From CAYVWB01 sp964455395 (lineage in GTDB: Bacteria > Desulfobacterota > Desulfovibrionia > Desulfovibrionales > Desulfovibrionaceae): a DNA stretch of 64,000 bases. Under the pieces are notes generated by a model. It did no database searches. It had not been told where the DNA came from and saw nothing but the letters and a program-made list of their open reading frames with translations. The stretch lies in NCBI GenBank assembly GCA_964455395.1, contig CAYVWB010000002.1, positions 1-64,000 of the forward strand, in the 5' to 3' direction. The stretch's first letter is position 1. Every line of letters begins with the position of its first letter. Positions 44,854 to 53,285 of this stretch are shown piece after piece. A program made the translations under genes and the position numbers.

Positions 44854-46335
44854 GTGAACTTATCCCTGCGAAAAAATATGGTGATGTGGAGTATTGGCCT
44901 CGATGATCTGGAAGCGCAGACCATCCGGAATCACTTGACCGTCAAGAGCGGTCCTGCGGTGGAGCTTGTCACGTGGGATGAAGCTCGGCTTCCCGAAGAC
45001 GAGCACCTGGACCGGGACGATCCCTTCCTCATCCTCGCCCCCCTCGAGGTCTGGGGACGCATCGAATCCCGCGTGCCCGTGCTGGAGGGCGTGACCCGCG
45101 CCGTGCTTTTGACGGACGACGCCGAGGATCCGGCAGAAGCCCTGGAAGCCGCTTTGGACGGCGGCGCAGACGACGTGCTGCGTCCACCCCTGACCGAAGA
45201 GCGCGTCAAGGCCATGGTGGACCGCGCTGCTTCCGTCTACAGGCTCTACGGGGACATCTACAGGATGACGCAGGAGATCATGCTGGAGCGGGAACTGCTC
45301 TCGCGCAAGAACGACCAGCTCAAGTTCATCAACGAATTCCTCACCCGCACGGCGGAGACGCTGGAGCCGGCGTCCATCCTCCACGCCGCGCGGGAAGAGC
45401 TCGGCAAGATCGCGGACGTCACCCTGGTCCACGCAGCCGTGTGGGGCCCCTTGCGCAGCGAATACTTCGAAGTGGAGCTCTACATGGCGGGGGACCTCTC
45501 CGCCAGCGCGGAGCACGCCTGGACCTCCCTGTTGCTGGAAAGCGCCGCCAAGCTGGCCCACGAACGTCCTGCAAGCTGGCGCAGCACGCCACTCCCCAAA
45601 GCCGGCAGATTCGCCAAGGCTCCCGCCAAGGGCCGGGTGCTCATCCTGCCGCTGAAAGCCGCCGGGGAGTGCTTCGGCTGTCTGGCCGTGGCCTGTTCCC
45701 AGCAGCTCGCCTTGGGCCGCGATCAGGTGGAGCTGCTCCACTCCGCCGTGAGCCACCTCGGGTTGGCCATGCGCAACGCCATTCTCTTCAGCAACGCGCG
45801 GGTGGAGGCGGAAAACGATGGCCTTACCCACATCGCCAACCGTCGCACTTTCGACAGGCGTCTCAAGGAAGAGGTAGAGCGCAGCCAACGTTACAGCCAG
45901 CCACTGGCCATGCTGCTGCTGGACCTGGACCACTTCAAGCAGATCAACGACGTCCACGGGCACCTGGTGGGCGACGCCGTGCTTACGGCCGTGGGCAAAC
46001 GCATCAAGGACGTGGTCCGTACCTGCGACATTCCTGCGCGTTACGGCGGCGAGGAGTTCGCCGTCATCCTGCCCCAGACGGACGTCGCCCAGGCCAACAT
46101 CCTGGCGGAGCGGTTGCGCAGCGAAGTGGAGACCATGCGCTTCGTGGAGAACGGCGCGCGTTTCGGCATCACCATCAGCGTCGGCGTGGCGGACACGACC
46201 TCCGAGAGCGGGAGCGTGACCCCGGCGCAACTGGTGCGCAAGGCCGATGACGCCTTGTACGCCGCCAAGCGTGGGGGGCGGAACATGGTGGTTTCCGCGG
46301 AGCACGAACCCATCAAGGCGGCGGCCGTGCAGTAG
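44854..46335 (+). CDS. GGDEF-domain diguanylate cyclase with receiver-like and GAF domains
   Basis: 493 residues from a GTG start preceded by AAGGAG; an in-frame ATG at 44779 lacks such a site. The N-terminal ~110 residues have a receiver-like pattern without a clear phospho-Asp (RAVLLTDDAEDPAEALEAALDGGADDVLRPPL). A short helix and a GAF-like domain follow (about 165-310). The GGDEF domain has the active-site GGEEF and the inhibitory I-site RxxD (RTCD) five residues before it, so it should make cyclic di-GMP with product inhibition. It is divergent from the glycosyltransferase gene and is followed by a strong terminator. Confidence 0.92.
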   Translation: MNLSLRKNMVMWSIGLDDLEAQTIRNHLTVKSGPAVELVTWDEARLPEDEHLDRDDPFLILAPLEVWGRIESRVPVLEGVTRAVLLTDDAEDPAEALEAALDGGADDVLRPPLTEERVKAMVDRAASVYRLYGDIYRMTQEIMLERELLSRKNDQLKFINEFLTRTAETLEPASILHAAREELGKIADVTLVHAAVWGPLRSEYFEVELYMAGDLSASAEHAWTSLLLESAAKLAHERPASWRSTPLPKAGRFAKAPAKGRVLILPLKAAGECFGCLAVACSQQLALGRDQVELLHSAVSHLGLAMRNAILFSNARVEAENDGLTHIANRRTFDRRLKEEVERSQRYSQPLAMLLLDLDHFKQINDVHGHLVGDAVLTAVGKRIKDVVRTCDIPARYGGEEFAVILPQTDVAQANILAERLRSEVETMRFVENGARFGITISVGVADTTSESGSVTPAQLVRKADDALYAAKRGGRNMVVSAEHEPIKAAAVQ

Positions 46336-46365
46336 CCTCCACCACTCGACATCTTTAGCGTCACA

Positions 46366-46397
46366 GGGAGCGTCTTCCACGGAAGGCGCTCCCTTTT
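46366..46397 (+). terminator. Intrinsic terminator after the GGDEF gene
   Basis: GGGAGCGTCTTCC pairs with GGAAGGCGCTCCC (one G-T pair), followed by TTTT. It is located 30 bp after the stop codon. Confidence 0.92.
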
Positions 46398-46428
46398 CGC
46401 GTGGAATCGCGCGCAGGGGTGAGCGAGG

Positions 46429-46460
46429 GGCGTCGCCAAGGCTCCGACCTTGGCGACGCC
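46429..46460 (+). promoter_or_regulatory. Perfect 13-bp hairpin in the leader of the queuosine transporter gene
   Basis: GGCGTCGCCAAGG (46429-46441) and its exact reverse complement (46448-46460) flank a six-base loop CTCCGA. No T-run follows, so it is not a simple intrinsic terminator. It lies between the terminator of the GGDEF gene and the attenuator-like hairpin. Confidence 0.7.
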
Positions 46461-46498
46461 GCGGGAATGTGCTATCGAGTTCTGTTGATTGCACACGC

Positions 46499-46528
46499 GC
46501 CCGAGGCGCCGCAGGCCTCCGGGCTTTT
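46499..46528 (+). promoter_or_regulatory. Attenuator-like hairpin before the queuosine transporter gene
   Basis: A 9-bp stem with one bulge (46499-46507 with 46515-46524) and a 7-base loop, followed by TTTT. It ends 32 bases before the ATG at 46561. The arrangement is that of a premature terminator controlled by an upstream structure. Confidence 0.6.
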
Positions 46529-46560
46529 CTCCATCACTTCCAACGCACGCGGGCCACATC

Positions 46561-47253
46561 ATGAATGAACTGCTCTGGTTGGGCTTCGCCTTGCTCGACC
46601 TCTCCCTCGTCGTCGTTGTCCACCGGTACTTCGGCAAAGCCGGCCTCTTCGGATTGGTTGTCTTCAATCTGTTGCTCTGCAATATCCAGGTGTTGAAGAC
46701 CATCGAGATTTTCGGGCTGACCACCACGCTTGGCAATATTCTGTACGCATCCGTCTTTCTGGCGACGGATATTCTCTCGGAACACTACGGCAAAGCCGAG
46801 GCGCGGCGCGCCGTGTTCTTCGGTTTCGTGACGCTGCTCATGGCCACGGTCTACATGCAGATCGCCTTGCTCTTCACACCCGGCCCGGAGGATTTCGCCC
46901 AGCCGCATCTGGAGGTGATCTTCGGTTTCATGCCGCGGGTGGCCGCAGCCTCCATGGCGGCGTATCTCCTCTCGCAACTGCATGACGTCTGGGCGTTCCA
47001 CTACATCAAGGCGCGCACGGGGGAGCGGTTCCTCTGGCTGCGCAACAACGCTTCCACCCTCGTCTCGCAGACGCTGGACTCCGCCATCTTTTCCTTCGCG
47101 GCGTTTTACGGCGTCTTTCCCCTGCCCGTGGTCATGGAAATCTTTCTGACCACCGTGCTCATGAAGGTCATCGTGGCGTTTCTGGATACACCGTTTCTCT
47201 ATGTGGCCGGAAGATACATGCCCAACAGACGGCAGGACTGCTGCAACGTCTAG
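46561..47253 (+). CDS. Queuosine precursor transporter, YhhQ family
   Basis: 230-residue inner-membrane protein with six or seven hydrophobic segments. The family pattern is LCNIQVLKTIEIFGLTTTLGNILYASVFLATDILSEHYGKAEA at helices 2-3, followed by SQLHDVWAFHYIKARTGERFLWLRNNASTLVSQTLDS. Both motifs are characteristic of YhhQ/QPTR proteins that import queuine, preQ0 or preQ1 for tRNA modification. The ATG at 46561 begins the first helix; the in-frame ATG at 46489 would run through the attenuator-like hairpin. mnmG, another tRNA-modification gene, lies 4 kb downstream but is not linked. Confidence 0.9.
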   Translation: MNELLWLGFALLDLSLVVVVHRYFGKAGLFGLVVFNLLLCNIQVLKTIEIFGLTTTLGNILYASVFLATDILSEHYGKAEARRAVFFGFVTLLMATVYMQIALLFTPGPEDFAQPHLEVIFGFMPRVAAASMAAYLLSQLHDVWAFHYIKARTGERFLWLRNNASTLVSQTLDSAIFSFAAFYGVFPLPVVMEIFLTTVLMKVIVAFLDTPFLYVAGRYMPNRRQDCCNV

Positions 47254-47343
47254 CCTTGGACGCAGAAGTCACATACGTTCACCACGCCGTGACGTCCTCG
47301 CACAATGCAACGGGGACGTCACGGCGTCTTTCCTGGAGCGACC

Positions 47344-47988
47344 ATGGAGCCCACAGCCCTTCCAGATCCGGATGTCGTCCATCCATTGCAGGACCACACA
47401 CGTCTCTGCTTCCTGAAGAACGTCATCACGCGGCCCACCATCATCGTGGGCGACTACACCTACTACGACGACCCCGACGGCTGCGAGCGCTTCCAGGACA
47501 GAAACGTCCTCTACCACTTCGATTTCATCGGCGACAGGCTCATCATCGGCCGGTACTGCGCCATCGCGCAGGGCGCCACCTTCCTCATGAACGGCGGCGG
47601 CCACGCCTTGGGCGGGCTCTCGGCCTACCCCTTCCGGATCTTCGGCGGAGCCTGGGCCGACGCCCCGAACGCCCCCGAGGACAACCGCGGCGACACCGTG
47701 GTGGGCCACGATGTGTGGATTGGCCACGGCGCGACCATCTTGCCGGGAGGGCGGCTGGGCTCGGGCTGCGTGGTGGGCGCACATGCCGTGGTCACGCGGG
47801 AGGTCCCGCCCTACGCCGTGGTGGCGGGAAACCCCGCGCGGGTGGTGCGCATGCGCTACGACGAGGCCACCGTGGCCGCGCTGCTGGACACGGCCTGGTG
47901 GGAACTGGACGCCGCGGCCCTCGCGCCGGGACTGCCCGCCATCGCGGCTGGAGACCCCACGGCCCTGCGCGCGGCCCTGGGCCGGTGA
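47344..47988 (+). CDS. Xenobiotic acetyltransferase (CatB/Vat-like, left-handed beta-helix)
   Basis: 214-residue hexapeptide-repeat acyltransferase. Typical family features are IIVGDYTYYDDPDG near the start, IGRYCAIAQGATFLMNGGGHALGGLSAYPF with the catalytic His, and the coil VVGHDVWIGHGATILPGGRLGSGCVVGAHAVVTREVPPYAVVAGNPARVVRMRY. Relatives acetylate chloramphenicol or streptogramins, but many chromosomal members have other unknown substrates, so resistance should not be assumed. GGAG lies just upstream of the ATG at 47344. Confidence 0.88.
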   Translation: MEPTALPDPDVVHPLQDHTRLCFLKNVITRPTIIVGDYTYYDDPDGCERFQDRNVLYHFDFIGDRLIIGRYCAIAQGATFLMNGGGHALGGLSAYPFRIFGGAWADAPNAPEDNRGDTVVGHDVWIGHGATILPGGRLGSGCVVGAHAVVTREVPPYAVVAGNPARVVRMRYDEATVAALLDTAWWELDAAALAPGLPAIAAGDPTALRAALGR

Positions 47989-48022
47989 CGGGGGTTACGT
48001 CCCCGTCCTCCGCCTCCGTGTC

Positions 48023-49531
48023 CTACGCCGGGCAGGGGGCAGGCCTGGCCGGGGGGTCAATGGAAACGACTTCTTGCTCGATGAAGTCCCATAGGCAGTA
48101 GTTTGGCGGGCAGGTGAAGCCAGCGGGGAGGTGTGGGGGGTGTCTGCCATCCCAGCAGGCCGTGTCGAGCTGCGCCTGGGTGAGTTCCAGGGCATTGCGG
48201 AAATCCGCATCCGAGATGTGCGCCCCTTCCAGGTGGGCGTACCAAAGGCGCGCCCCGTCCAGGTGGGCGCCCCGGAGGTCCGCCCCTTCCAGGCGGGCGT
48301 ACCCGAGTTTCGCCCCTTCCAGGTGGGCGCCCCGGAGGTTTGCCCCGTCCAGGTGGGCGTTCTCAAGGTCCGCCCCTTCCAGGTGGGCGCCCCGGAGGTT
48401 CGCCCTGTCCAGGCGGGCGTTATCAAGGTTCGCCCCTTCCAGGCGGGCGTTCTCAAGGTTCGCCCCTTCCAGGTGGGCGAACCAGAGGATCGCCTTTTCC
48501 AGGTGGGCGCCCCAGAGGTCCGCCCCGTCCAGGTGGGCGCTCCCGAGGTACGCCCCTTCCAGGTGGGCGCCCTTCAACAATGCCCTTTGCATCTTTGCTG
48601 CTGACAAGTCCGCCTCCTCCAAATGCACCTCGTTCGCCAGGGCGTGGCGCAGGTCGGCGCCGCGGAGGATCGCTCCCTTGAGGTCATATCCTTCGAGGGT
48701 GCAGCCGGCGAGGTGGGCCTCGCTGAGGTTCAGCCGGTACCCGGCCCCGTCTGCGTCGAACTTGAGCGCGTCCCGGCGCGTCCCCAGGAAGTCGAGGGCG
48801 GTCTGCACGTCCGGCGGGCACTTGGGCTTGGCCTGGTCCGGCGTCGTGCGCGTTTCGTCGGGGGACTTGCCCGTGGCGTCGTCGTGGGTTTCGTCATTGC
48901 CCTCGACCGTACCCTCGGCGTCGTGGGTCTGGGCTCCCGTGTCGGGGGTGTAGTCCCGGATGAAGCCGCAGAGGACGTCCAGCACGGCGCGTTTGTCCTC
49001 CTGGGTGGTGCTGTCCACCCCGATGCGCCAGAGCGCGTTGATGGCCGCGATGCGTACGACCGTCTTCTCGCTGCCGAGCAGCTCCGTGGCCTTGTTGAAG
49101 CGGTCCGTGATGTGGCCTTGCTCCGCCACCACGGTCTGGCGGTCGTAGGCGACGGCGCGCCACGCTGCGAAGATGACGCCGAGGAACCCGGCGAGGAGCA
49201 GGCCGAGGTTGCGGATGATCACATGGACGGGCGCGGGCTGGTGCGCCGGCGCGCCGCCGGTGTCCCGCAGGAACGCTGCGAGGCCATCCCATGCGCGGCT
49301 GAGAAGGGTTGATCCGGAGATCCCGTAGACGACCACCAGATCAACAACCAAGTACGCGATGGTAAATACCAAAAGGAGGCGCGCCACCTTCCACTTGTTC
49401 GTGCGCAGCCAGCGGAAGGCGTTGTCGGCGATATCATCTATGAGATCGAAACCACGTTTGTTCCAGCGGAAGGCGTTGTCGGCGATATCATCTATGAGAT
49501 CGAAACCACGTTTGTTCCAATCGATCGGCAT
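48023..49531 (-). CDS. Membrane-bound pentapeptide-repeat protein
   Basis: 502 residues. An N-terminal 18-residue amphipathic segment is present twice in direct tandem. Two transmembrane helices follow (about residues 50-70 and 105-125), then a helical region, an acidic linker (EGNDETHDDATGKSPDE) and a long array of A(D/N)LxxAHLEG pentapeptides forming a right-handed quadrilateral helix (about 330-455). The function of membrane pentapeptide proteins is mostly unknown; some bind gyrase or channels. GGAG lies 9 bp before the ATG at 49531. Copy-number change of both the N-terminal unit and the pentapeptide units seems likely. Confidence 0.88.
   Translation of the reverse strand: MPIDWNKRGFDLIDDIADNAFRWNKRGFDLIDDIADNAFRWLRTNKWKVARLLLVFTIAYLVVDLVVVYGISGSTLLSRAWDGLAAFLRDTGGAPAHQPAPVHVIIRNLGLLLAGFLGVIFAAWRAVAYDRQTVVAEQGHITDRFNKATELLGSEKTVVRIAAINALWRIGVDSTTQEDKRAVLDVLCGFIRDYTPDTGAQTHDAEGTVEGNDETHDDATGKSPDETRTTPDQAKPKCPPDVQTALDFLGTRRDALKFDADGAGYRLNLSEAHLAGCTLEGYDLKGAILRGADLRHALANEVHLEEADLSAAKMQRALLKGAHLEGAYLGSAHLDGADLWGAHLEKAILWFAHLEGANLENARLEGANLDNARLDRANLRGAHLEGADLENAHLDGANLRGAHLEGAKLGYARLEGADLRGAHLDGARLWYAHLEGAHISDADFRNALELTQAQLDTACWDGRHPPHLPAGFTCPPNYCLWDFIEQEVVSIDPPARPAPCPA
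49410..49517 (-). repeat. Exact 54-bp tandem duplication in the pentapeptide-protein gene
   Basis: Bases 49410-49463 and 49464-49517 are identical. The unit encodes 18 residues and keeps the frame. The absence of any difference between copies points to a recent event, or to an error in assembly or sequencing. Confidence 0.95.
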
Positions 49532-49735
49532 GCGGGGTATCTCCGTGGGGGCGCGAAGTGTTTGCAATCCAATACGCAATAATATGTGGCAAGGCAAGCC
49601 AAGCCGGTTCGCTGTGGCTCGAGTCGTTTCGTCCTGCCGGTTTTTGCGAACCCCTTGTCCCCGGCCGGCCTTTCCCGTATACAACTCGGGGGCCGACGCC
49701 CCTTGCAACGACGCCTTTCAACAAGGACCGCATCC

Positions 49736-50959
49736 ATGACCGACGCCCTAGGCCAATACCTTGACACCCAAGGCGACACCGTCGTCGACATCCAGAAGAA
49801 CCTCGTGGCGCGCGTGGCCCTCGGGCCCGAAAACGACGGCGTGGGCGAAGGCGAAAAGGCCGCGTGGGTCCGCAAGTATCTGCAGAAGCTCGGCGTCTCC
49901 CGAATCACCGACATCGACGCGCCGGACCCCCGCGTCCCGGACGGCGTACGGCCCAACATCGCCGCCGTCATCCCCGGCAAGGACGCGTCCCGGACGTTCT
50001 GGGTCATTTCCCACTTGGACGTGGTGCCCTCGGGCGACCGCGAGCTCTGGGTCAGCGACCCCTACACCCTGCGCGTGGAAGGGGATACACTTTACGGCCG
50101 TGGCGTGGAGGACAACCACCAAGGCGTGGTGAGTTCCTTGCTGGTGGCCAAGGCGTTGCTCTCCAAGGAGATCGAGCCGCCCATGAACTACGGGATGCTC
50201 TTCGTGGCGGACGAGGAGACGGGTTCGCGGTACGGGCTCGACCATGTGGTGGCGCACCGCCCGGACCTCTTCGGTGAGGACGACCTCTTTCTGGTGCCGG
50301 ACTTCGGCGCGCCGGACTCCTCCATGGTGGAAGTGGCAGAAAAGCATATGCTGTGGCTGAAGATCGTGGTGGAAGGCCGCCAGTGTCACGCTTCCACGCC
50401 GGACGAGGGGGTGAACTCCCTGGTGGGCGCTGCGGCGTTCATCCTCAAGCTGCGCGAGCTCTACAGTATTTACGATAAGCGCAACCCGCTGTTCGATCCG
50501 CCCATCTCCACCTTCGAGCCCACGCGCAAGGACGCCAACGTCCCGAATGTGAACACCGTGCCCGGTCGGGACGTCTTCTACGTGGACTGCCGCATTCTGC
50601 CGGACTACGACGTGGACGCCATCTTGGAGAAAATCCGGGAGATAGGCCGCTCCGTGGCGCGGGGCTACGGCGTCCACATCGACTACGAGATCGTCCAGCG
50701 CAGCGTCGCCGCAGACCCCACACCGTTGACCAGCGACGTGGTCGTGCGGTTGTTGGCGGCCATCAAGCACGTCTACGGCGTCACCGCCAAGCCGCAAGGC
50801 ATCGGCGGCGGCACCGTGGCTGCAGTGCTGCGTCGCAAGGGGCGCCCGACCGCGGTATGGGCCACTTGCGTGCACAACGCTCACCAACCCAACGAGCGCG
50901 CCAGCATCCGCACGCTCATCAACGACGCCAAAGTCATGGCGCACGTCCTCGGCGCGTAG
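49736..50959 (+). CDS. M20 family metallopeptidase (ArgE/DapE/carboxypeptidase type)
   Basis: 407-residue zinc hydrolase. Metal-binding and catalytic residues are in VISHLDVVP (His and Asp), GRGVEDNHQGVV (Asp), ADEETGS (catalytic Glu and metal Glu) and a C-terminal VHNAHQPNE (His). The dimerisation domain includes GRQCHASTPDEG. Such enzymes remove acyl groups or cleave small peptides; the exact substrate is unclear, and it is not a canonical DapE by context. AAGGA precedes the ATG at 49736. Confidence 0.92.
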   Translation: MTDALGQYLDTQGDTVVDIQKNLVARVALGPENDGVGEGEKAAWVRKYLQKLGVSRITDIDAPDPRVPDGVRPNIAAVIPGKDASRTFWVISHLDVVPSGDRELWVSDPYTLRVEGDTLYGRGVEDNHQGVVSSLLVAKALLSKEIEPPMNYGMLFVADEETGSRYGLDHVVAHRPDLFGEDDLFLVPDFGAPDSSMVEVAEKHMLWLKIVVEGRQCHASTPDEGVNSLVGAAAFILKLRELYSIYDKRNPLFDPPISTFEPTRKDANVPNVNTVPGRDVFYVDCRILPDYDVDAILEKIREIGRSVARGYGVHIDYEIVQRSVAADPTPLTSDVVVRLLAAIKHVYGVTAKPQGIGGGTVAAVLRRKGRPTAVWATCVHNAHQPNERASIRTLINDAKVMAHVLGA

Positions 50960-51118
50960 AGGCCATTCGCAACCGACGAGTCGGCATCTCGACGCCCTCG
51001 TCCAATGCGCCATTCGCTCGATTCTTCACCTGTTGCTTGAACTCCCGAGACCGCCACGCTCGGACGCTCCCGGGCTGTCCGGGGCGCGCGGCTCCCTCGG
51101 GATGTCCCCTCTGGCGCC

Positions 51119-53065
51119 ATGGAATCATCCAAGGAAACGAACACCCCCTCGACCAGTGCGTCGCCATCGGCGGCATGGAGCCTGCCGCCCGAGCGTTTCG
51201 ACGTCATCGTGGTCGGCGCAGGACACGCCGGCTGTGAAGCGGCCATGGCGCTGGCGCGGCTCGGTCTGGAAACTCTGCTGTTGACCACCAATGTGGACCG
51301 CATCGGCCATCTTTCCTGCAATCCCGCCATCGGGGGGCTGGCCAAGGGTCATATGGTCAAGGAGATCGACGCCTTGGGCGGCATGATGGGCTTGTGGGCG
51401 GACGCCGCCGGCATCCAGTTCCGCACTCTCAATACCCGCAAGGGCCCGGCCGTGCGCGCCACCCGCGCTCAGATCGACCGCGACCACTATATGCGCGTGG
51501 TGAAGGCCAGTCTCTTCGCGCAGCAGCGCCTCGCCATCCGGGAGGACCAGGTGGTTGACGTCCTTGTCGAGAGCGGCCGGGCAGCCGGCGTCCGCACGGC
51601 TCTGGGCGAAAGCTTCCATGCGCCCCGCGTTCTGCTCACCACGGGGACGTTTCTGGCGGGACGCATCCACGTGGGTCTGACCCACTTTTCGGGCGGCCGC
51701 CTGGGCGACGCCGCCGCCACGGGACTCTCCCGTTCCCTGGAGTCGCATGGCCTCACACTCGGTCGACTGAAGACCGGCACCACGCCGCGCCTGCTCGCCA
51801 GCTCCATCGACTATTCGGTGATGGAGGTCCAGCCCGGCGACGATCCGCCTCCGCCATTCAGCTTCCGCAGCGACGCCGTGGCTTTGCCGCAGCGACCGTG
51901 CCACATCACCTGGACCACGCCGGAGACCCACGGCGTCATTCGGGAAGGATTCGACCGCTCGCCCCTCTTCACCGGCGTCATCGAAGGCGTGGGCGCGCGC
52001 TACTGTCCCTCCATCGAAGACAAGATCGCCCGTTTCCCGGAGAAGGACCGCCACCAGATCTTCATCGAACCGGAAGGGTTGACGAGTCCGGAGGTCTATC
52101 CCAACGGCATCCCCACAAGCTTGCCTCTGGACATTCAGAAGCGGATGATCGCCACCGTGCCTGGGCTGGAGCAAGCCCGCATCGTGCGGCCGGGCTACGC
52201 CATCGAATACGACTACGCCAACCCCACCCAGCTCAAGGCCACGCTGGAGACCAAGGCGCTGCCGGGCCTCTGGCTCGCAGGGCAGATCAATGGCACTTCC
52301 GGCTACGAGGAAGCCGCAGCGCAAGGGTTGTGGGCCGCATTCAACATCGCCGCGACCTCGCGGGGGGACGAGCCCTTCCTTCTGGGACGGGATCAGGCTT
52401 ACATGGCCGTGCTTGTGGACGACCTGACCACCCACGGCGCCACGGAGCCCTATCGCATGTTCACCTCCCGCGCGGAACACCGGCTGCTGCTGCGCGAAGG
52501 CAACGCGGACAGGCGGCTCACCCCGCTGGGCCGGGAGCTGGGGCTGGTGGATGACGACCACTGGCGACGCTTCACCGACAAGGAGCGCGCTCTGCAGACC
52601 ATGGTGGAGGCGCTGGCGCAACACACCGTGCGGCCGGACGCCGCAACCCGCGAAACGCTTCAGGCCATGGGCGCAGCCATTCCACACAAAGCCGTGACGC
52701 TGGGCGAGCTGCTCCGCCAGCCCAACCTCGCCATGACGGACCTCGTTCCTTTCTGGCCGGAAGGGGAGGCGCTCATGCGTCAACACCCTGACGCCGCCGT
52801 CGAAGCCGAGACCATGGCCAAGTACGCCGGGTACCTGGCGCGGCAAGACGCCTTGGTGGCGCGCAGCCGCTTTCATGACGCGGTGGCTCTGCCCGAGGAC
52901 CTGGACTACGCCGCCGTCCACGGGCTCTCCCGGGAGGTGGTGGAGAAGCTCGGCGCAGTGCGGCCACGCACTTTGGGTCAGGCGGGCCGCATCTCCGGGG
53001 TGACGCCGGCGGCCCTCTCCTGCCTGGAGATACACTTGAAACGCCTGGAAAAGTCGCGGGGGTGA
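51119..53065 (+). CDS. mnmG: tRNA uridine-5-carboxymethylaminomethyl modification protein MnmG (GidA)
   Basis: FAD-dependent enzyme that with MnmE forms the cmnm5U34 modification in tRNAs. Its 648 residues contain the FAD-binding VIVVGAGHAGCEAAMALARLG and the signature stretches CNPAIGGLAKGH, EIDALGGMMG and RKGPAVRATRAQIDR, with the second signature GLWLAGQINGTSGYEEAAAQGL. Length is normal apart from a ~25-residue Ser/Pro-rich N-terminal leader. No mnmE gene is in the window. No ribosome binding site stands out before the ATG. Confidence 0.97.
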   Translation: MESSKETNTPSTSASPSAAWSLPPERFDVIVVGAGHAGCEAAMALARLGLETLLLTTNVDRIGHLSCNPAIGGLAKGHMVKEIDALGGMMGLWADAAGIQFRTLNTRKGPAVRATRAQIDRDHYMRVVKASLFAQQRLAIREDQVVDVLVESGRAAGVRTALGESFHAPRVLLTTGTFLAGRIHVGLTHFSGGRLGDAAATGLSRSLESHGLTLGRLKTGTTPRLLASSIDYSVMEVQPGDDPPPPFSFRSDAVALPQRPCHITWTTPETHGVIREGFDRSPLFTGVIEGVGARYCPSIEDKIARFPEKDRHQIFIEPEGLTSPEVYPNGIPTSLPLDIQKRMIATVPGLEQARIVRPGYAIEYDYANPTQLKATLETKALPGLWLAGQINGTSGYEEAAAQGLWAAFNIAATSRGDEPFLLGRDQAYMAVLVDDLTTHGATEPYRMFTSRAEHRLLLREGNADRRLTPLGRELGLVDDDHWRRFTDKERALQTMVEALAQHTVRPDAATRETLQAMGAAIPHKAVTLGELLRQPNLAMTDLVPFWPEGEALMRQHPDAAVEAETMAKYAGYLARQDALVARSRFHDAVALPEDLDYAAVHGLSREVVEKLGAVRPRTLGQAGRISGVTPAALSCLEIHLKRLEKSRG

Positions 53066-53285
53066 CGCGCGTGTCTGCGCACTGCTGCGGGTGAGCGGAA
53101 GAACCTGCGCGAATCTTCCGGACCGGCGCCGCACGCGTTCGCAGTGTGTGTCGGCAAGACGGCGCGTTCCATATGATGTGCGGGAGGACGCGCTCTATGC
53201 GGTGTTGGGCCCGGAGTTTGCATCCCGAAGCGCATGACGCGACGCCACGCGATCGCAATCTAGTCACGATAAACACGTTGTCGCC

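Noticed and set aside
46398..46560. A known preQ1 riboswitch before the queuosine transporter
   Set aside because: I could not find the short C-rich loop and A-rich tail of the class I aptamer or a convincing class II or III layout; it is therefore reported only as a structured leader.
47344..47988. Calling the acetyltransferase an antibiotic-resistance gene
   Set aside because: The fold family includes many chromosomal enzymes of unknown substrate, and there is no mobile element around it.
48190..48580. Regularly spaced 30-bp repeats resembling a CRISPR array
   Set aside because: They are the coding repeats of the pentapeptide protein; there are no unique spacers and the frame is continuous.
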